A DNA stretch of 7,501 bases from contig CAMWHN010000101.1 of the NCBI GenBank assembly GCA_947174085.1, positions 1-7,501 on the forward strand, given 5' to 3'. This DNA comes from an uncultured Ruminococcus sp. (GTDB lineage: Bacteria; Bacillota; Clostridia; Oscillospirales; Ruminococcaceae). Shown here piece after piece: positions 4,786 through 7,501 of the stretch (its first letter is position 1; every line of letters starts with the position of its first letter). The notes under the pieces were generated by a model that worked only from the letters and a program-made list of their open reading frames with translations, did not search any database and was not told the origin of the DNA. A program made the position numbers and the translations under genes.

Positions 4786-7230
4786 ATGGCGATTTTTAAA
4801 TGTAAAATGTGCGGTGGTTCGCTGGAAATTACCGTGGATGCAACCGTCTGCGAGTGTGAATACTGCGGTACACAGCAAACGCTTCCGAGATTGGATAATG
4901 TGAAGAGAAATATGCTTTTCGATCGGGCAAACTATTATCGATCTCATAATGAATTTGACAAGGCTTTCGGTGTGTATGAAACGATTGTCGAAGAGGTACC
5001 AGATGAAGCAGAAGCCTATTGGGGGGTATGCTTGTGTAGGTATGGTATCGAATATGTAAAAGATCCTAAAACGAAGAAATACTTGGCTACATGTCATAGA
5101 GCACAGTTTAAATCCATCCTGGAAGATGCAGACTTTCTTGATGTTCTGAAATATGCAGACAGTATTGCAAAAACGGTTTATATTGCGGAAGCGGAATACA
5201 TAGATTCTATTCAGAAACATATTCTTGAAATTTCAAGCAAAGAAAAGCCGTTTGATGTTTTCATATGCTATAAGGAAAGTGACGAAAACGGTAAGCGTAC
5301 GCATGATAGTGTCGTTGCACAGGATATTTATACTGAACTGACGAAAAAGGGCTACAAGGTTTTTTTCTCCCGGATCACTCTTTTGGATAAGCTTGGGCAA
5401 GCCTATGAACCATATATTTTTGCAGCTCTGAACAGTGCTAGAATCATGCTTGTTGTCGGCACCAAGCGTGAACACTTCGATGCTGTTTGGGTAAAAAATG
5501 AGTGGGGCAGATACCTTTCCATGATAGAAAATGGTGCCCACAAAACACTTATTCCATGCTACAGGGATATGAGTCCCTATGATATGCCCGATGTTTTTGC
5601 GCACCTGCAATCCCAGGACGTTTCAAAAGTCGGATATATGCAGGATCTGCTCAGAGGCATTGAAAATATACTGGGCACAGAGGGTGCGGATCGGACAGGC
5701 AATATACCACTGAAAACAGATAATCTGATCAAACGAGTATTTCACTTTTTAGAGGATGAAAACTGGAAATCCGCTGACGAATATTGTGAAAACATACTGG
5801 ATCGTGACCCGGAGAATGCAAAAGCATATCTGGCTAAGATGATGGTAGAGCATCAGATACATACGGAAGAGGAATTAAAGAAAAACAGTAGCTTCATCCA
5901 TGAAGATTCAAACTTTGTCAAGGCACTTCGCTACAGTGATGATTCTTTTCATTCAAAACTGGAGGCTTATGCCAACTATGCCAAATATAATTATGCTATC
6001 TCTGTTTTGGACACGATAGAAACTATCGATGAATTATGTGATGATTTACATGAGGTAGAGAAGAAGTTGCTACAAGTCAAGCAGATTTTTGAGGAGATAG
6101 TGCCTTTCCTTGATTCGCAAGAGCATCTAACACAATGTGAGAACATGATACTGGACTGTTATTTTGGCATGGCAAGTGAACAGTTTGGCAAAGCTAAAAC
6201 CATCGAAGATTATAAGGATGTCAAAAAGCAATTTGAAGAGATTGTATCACACCACGGTGCTACTTTAAAAATCAAGGAATGTGACGAAAATATACAGAGA
6301 TTACTGGAAAATGCATATCTGGAAGCGGAGAGATTCCTTGAGAGATGTGTCGGTCAGGAGAAAAAGTATCTTGAAGCGGCTGAAATGTTCAAAGCACTTG
6401 AAGATTATAGGGACAGCCGAGAGAAGTACGAGTTCTGTCTGTCGGAATCTGAGAAAACAGGTCACAAACAAACGGATTTCAACAAAAAACTTGGACTTAT
6501 TGGAGAGAAGTATAAAGCTCTTCTTCCTGAGCAGGATCCTCTTTTTCAGAGAAGAGTGGAGATTCTGGAAAAATATGCAGTTTACAGAATGACCGGTGAC
6601 TATCATCTACATCTGCCGCTCTGGGCGTTTCTGATTGTTACCATAATTGTGAGATGTTTTGTGGATACCGAGGAAGTTATACACGATTTGGTTGGTAATG
6701 AAAATGTTTACTTTGTTTTTTGGCTGGTTGCAATTACTGGTTGTGCTGTTGCATTTGCTGTGGGAGCTTATTTTAAGTTACTTTCCAAGCTTTATGATCC
6801 TGGAGAGCCCGGTGATCCTGGTACAGCTCTTGGTGGTTGTGGGACGTTATTTATACTGCCAGTCTTTGTGACACTGTGTAGCGGACTCATTACGGGACTC
6901 TGGTATTACTTTGACAGCTACGTTCTGGTACATCTTGCAGAGGGTGTCTTGTCGGAGGTCAGTGCTTCTGTTGAATTGCAGTACAGCTGCCTTCTGACCC
7001 TTTGGATAGTGTTACTCCTGCTGGTAAATATCATCCCTAATATACGCACATTCTTTAAGAAAAAACGACTGGAAAAGTTGCGTAGCGAATACAAAAAAAC
7101 TATCGCTGAGATACGGTGCCAGGGAACAGCAGAGATTCAGGCACTCTCTCAGGAATATGACAATCTGTTTCCATGTGATTCAGTGAAAAAGATACTAGAA
7201 AATATTTCTTTTGATTTGTTTTCTATGTAA
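4786..7230 (+). CDS. Membrane-anchored TIR-domain protein with zinc ribbon and TPR-like repeats
   Basis: An 814-aa multidomain protein. Residues 6-27 are a zinc ribbon (C6, C9, C24, C27). Residues 43-90 are TPR-like (FDRANYYRSHNEFDKAFGVY). The TIR domain spans about 155-295: FDVFICYKESDENGKRTHDS, VFFSRITLLDKLGQAYEPYI, ALNSARIMLVV and VWVKNEWGRYL. E208 in YEPY is the candidate catalytic glutamate used by NAD-cleaving TIR enzymes. Residues 311-560 hold TPR-like helices, including FLEDENWKSADEYCENILDR and the related A..DY.D...F patterns near 474-484 and 530-550. Four membrane helices are predicted near 610-626, 641-663, 686-708 and 732-752. A basic, coiled-coil-like tail (757-795) follows. TGGAGA (4772-4777) precedes the ATG. 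I recall this zinc ribbon-TPR-TIR order from many clostridial proteins of unknown function. NADase activity or signalling in defence is inferred, not shown. Confidence 0.85.
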   Translation: MAIFKCKMCGGSLEITVDATVCECEYCGTQQTLPRLDNVKRNMLFDRANYYRSHNEFDKAFGVYETIVEEVPDEAEAYWGVCLCRYGIEYVKDPKTKKYLATCHRAQFKSILEDADFLDVLKYADSIAKTVYIAEAEYIDSIQKHILEISSKEKPFDVFICYKESDENGKRTHDSVVAQDIYTELTKKGYKVFFSRITLLDKLGQAYEPYIFAALNSARIMLVVGTKREHFDAVWVKNEWGRYLSMIENGAHKTLIPCYRDMSPYDMPDVFAHLQSQDVSKVGYMQDLLRGIENILGTEGADRTGNIPLKTDNLIKRVFHFLEDENWKSADEYCENILDRDPENAKAYLAKMMVEHQIHTEEELKKNSSFIHEDSNFVKALRYSDDSFHSKLEAYANYAKYNYAISVLDTIETIDELCDDLHEVEKKLLQVKQIFEEIVPFLDSQEHLTQCENMILDCYFGMASEQFGKAKTIEDYKDVKKQFEEIVSHHGATLKIKECDENIQRLLENAYLEAERFLERCVGQEKKYLEAAEMFKALEDYRDSREKYEFCLSESEKTGHKQTDFNKKLGLIGEKYKALLPEQDPLFQRRVEILEKYAVYRMTGDYHLHLPLWAFLIVTIIVRCFVDTEEVIHDLVGNENVYFVFWLVAITGCAVAFAVGAYFKLLSKLYDPGEPGDPGTALGGCGTLFILPVFVTLCSGLITGLWYYFDSYVLVHLAEGVLSEVSASVELQYSCLLTLWIVLLLLVNIIPNIRTFFKKKRLEKLRSEYKKTIAEIRCQGTAEIQALSQEYDNLFPCDSVKKILENISFDLFSM

Positions 7231-7245
7231 GTAAGGAGAAAACAT

Positions 7246-7501
7246 ATGCCTAAATTTGTGATTGAATGCCCTAATTGTGGCAGATACAGCGAAGCTTCAA
7301 CAGGATTCTTCGCCAGAAAGAAAATTGATTGTACATGTGGCTATACAATCCATGTCAGAACGGATAAAATGACTTCACGCACTTGCCCACATTGTGGAAA
7401 TGATGTCGTATTTGACCAGTCCAAAGGTGATAAGGCTCTTGTCTGTAAGGAGAAAATTAACACGAGTGAAAGTATTTTCGACAAATATGTAGAAGGAGAT
7501 T
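7246..7501 (+). CDS. N-terminal zinc-ribbon part of a probable SPFH (band 7) protein, cut by the window end
   Basis: The first 85 codons are open to the window edge. AAGGAG (7233-7238) lies seven bases before ATG 7246, and the gene follows the TIR gene by 15 bp, so both are likely in one operon. Cysteine pairs are CPNC (8-11), CTC (29-31) and CPHC (47-50), with a lone C67 in LVCKEKINTSES, where I would expect another CPxC pair. The opening MPKFVIECPNCGRYSEASTG and FDQSKGDKA match my memory of clostridial proteins in which zinc ribbons precede an SPFH domain, which forms membrane-associated ring or scaffold assemblies. The SPFH domain itself lies outside the window, so the assignment rests on recall of the N-terminus and could be wrong; zinc-ribbon protein is certain. 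Confidence 0.6.
   Translation, partial: MPKFVIECPNCGRYSEASTGFFARKKIDCTCGYTIHVRTDKMTSRTCPHCGNDVVFDQSKGDKALVCKEKINTSESIFDKYVEGD

Noticed and set aside
4702..5610. Two minus-strand open frames (172 and 125 codons) opposite the start of the TIR gene
   Set aside because: They lie antisense to well-supported zinc-ribbon and TIR coding sequence, and their translations are Phe/Ile/Cys-rich without motifs, as expected of shadows.
3652..7230. Thoeris-like system formed by the SLOG and TIR genes
   Set aside because: Thoeris ThsA couples SLOG to SIR2 or membrane helices, whereas this SLOG is a stand-alone YpsA-like protein with altered motifs. A strong terminator, a broken gene and a separate promoter lie between it and the TIR gene.

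Overview
The window looks like an AT-rich Bacillota chromosome or mobile element, most likely a gut clostridium of the Ruminococcus/Oscillospiraceae type. I infer this from strong AGGAGG-like ribosome binding sites, SigA-type promoters and the protein families present (MobP-type relaxase with Sel1 repeats, YpsA/DUF1273-like SLOG protein, zinc-ribbon/TPR/TIR protein, zinc-ribbon protein resembling SPFH proteins). Genus is not proven by the sequence.

Left part, 1-3200: a mobilization module. A perfect 12-bp-arm palindrome (187-211), which I propose as part of an oriT, precedes a ribbon-helix-helix accessory gene (296-772) and a 703-aa relaxase (1045-3156) with an HHPHIH metal-binding motif and a C-terminal Sel1-like repeat region. 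A perfect 266-bp tandem duplication (585-850 and 851-1116) spans the junction of the two genes. It leaves one intact copy of each gene, separated by a truncated relaxase start and a truncated accessory-gene tail. No type IV coupling protein, replication protein or integrase is visible, so this is at most the mobilization part of a larger element.

Middle part, 3200-4785: a small XRE-type repressor on the minus strand (3214-3525), divergent from a SLOG-family nucleotide-binding protein (3652-4107) whose motifs deviate from the family. Next come a probable frameshifted small gene (4152-4317), a good intrinsic terminator (4316-4353), a second hairpin (4356-4381) and about 300 bp without a convincing gene.

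Right part, 4680-7501: a strong extended -10 promoter (4680-4708) drives an operon of two visible genes. The first (4786-7230) encodes an 814-aa protein with an N-terminal zinc ribbon, TPR-like helices, a TIR domain with a candidate catalytic glutamate, further helical repeats and four predicted membrane helices. The second starts 15 bp downstream (7246) and runs off the window. Its N-terminus has zinc-ribbon cysteine pairs and matches my recollection of zinc-ribbon SPFH (band 7) proteins. A membrane-anchored TIR protein paired with a probable SPFH scaffold is the best candidate here for a little-described system. NAD-consuming immunity or envelope-stress response is inference only.
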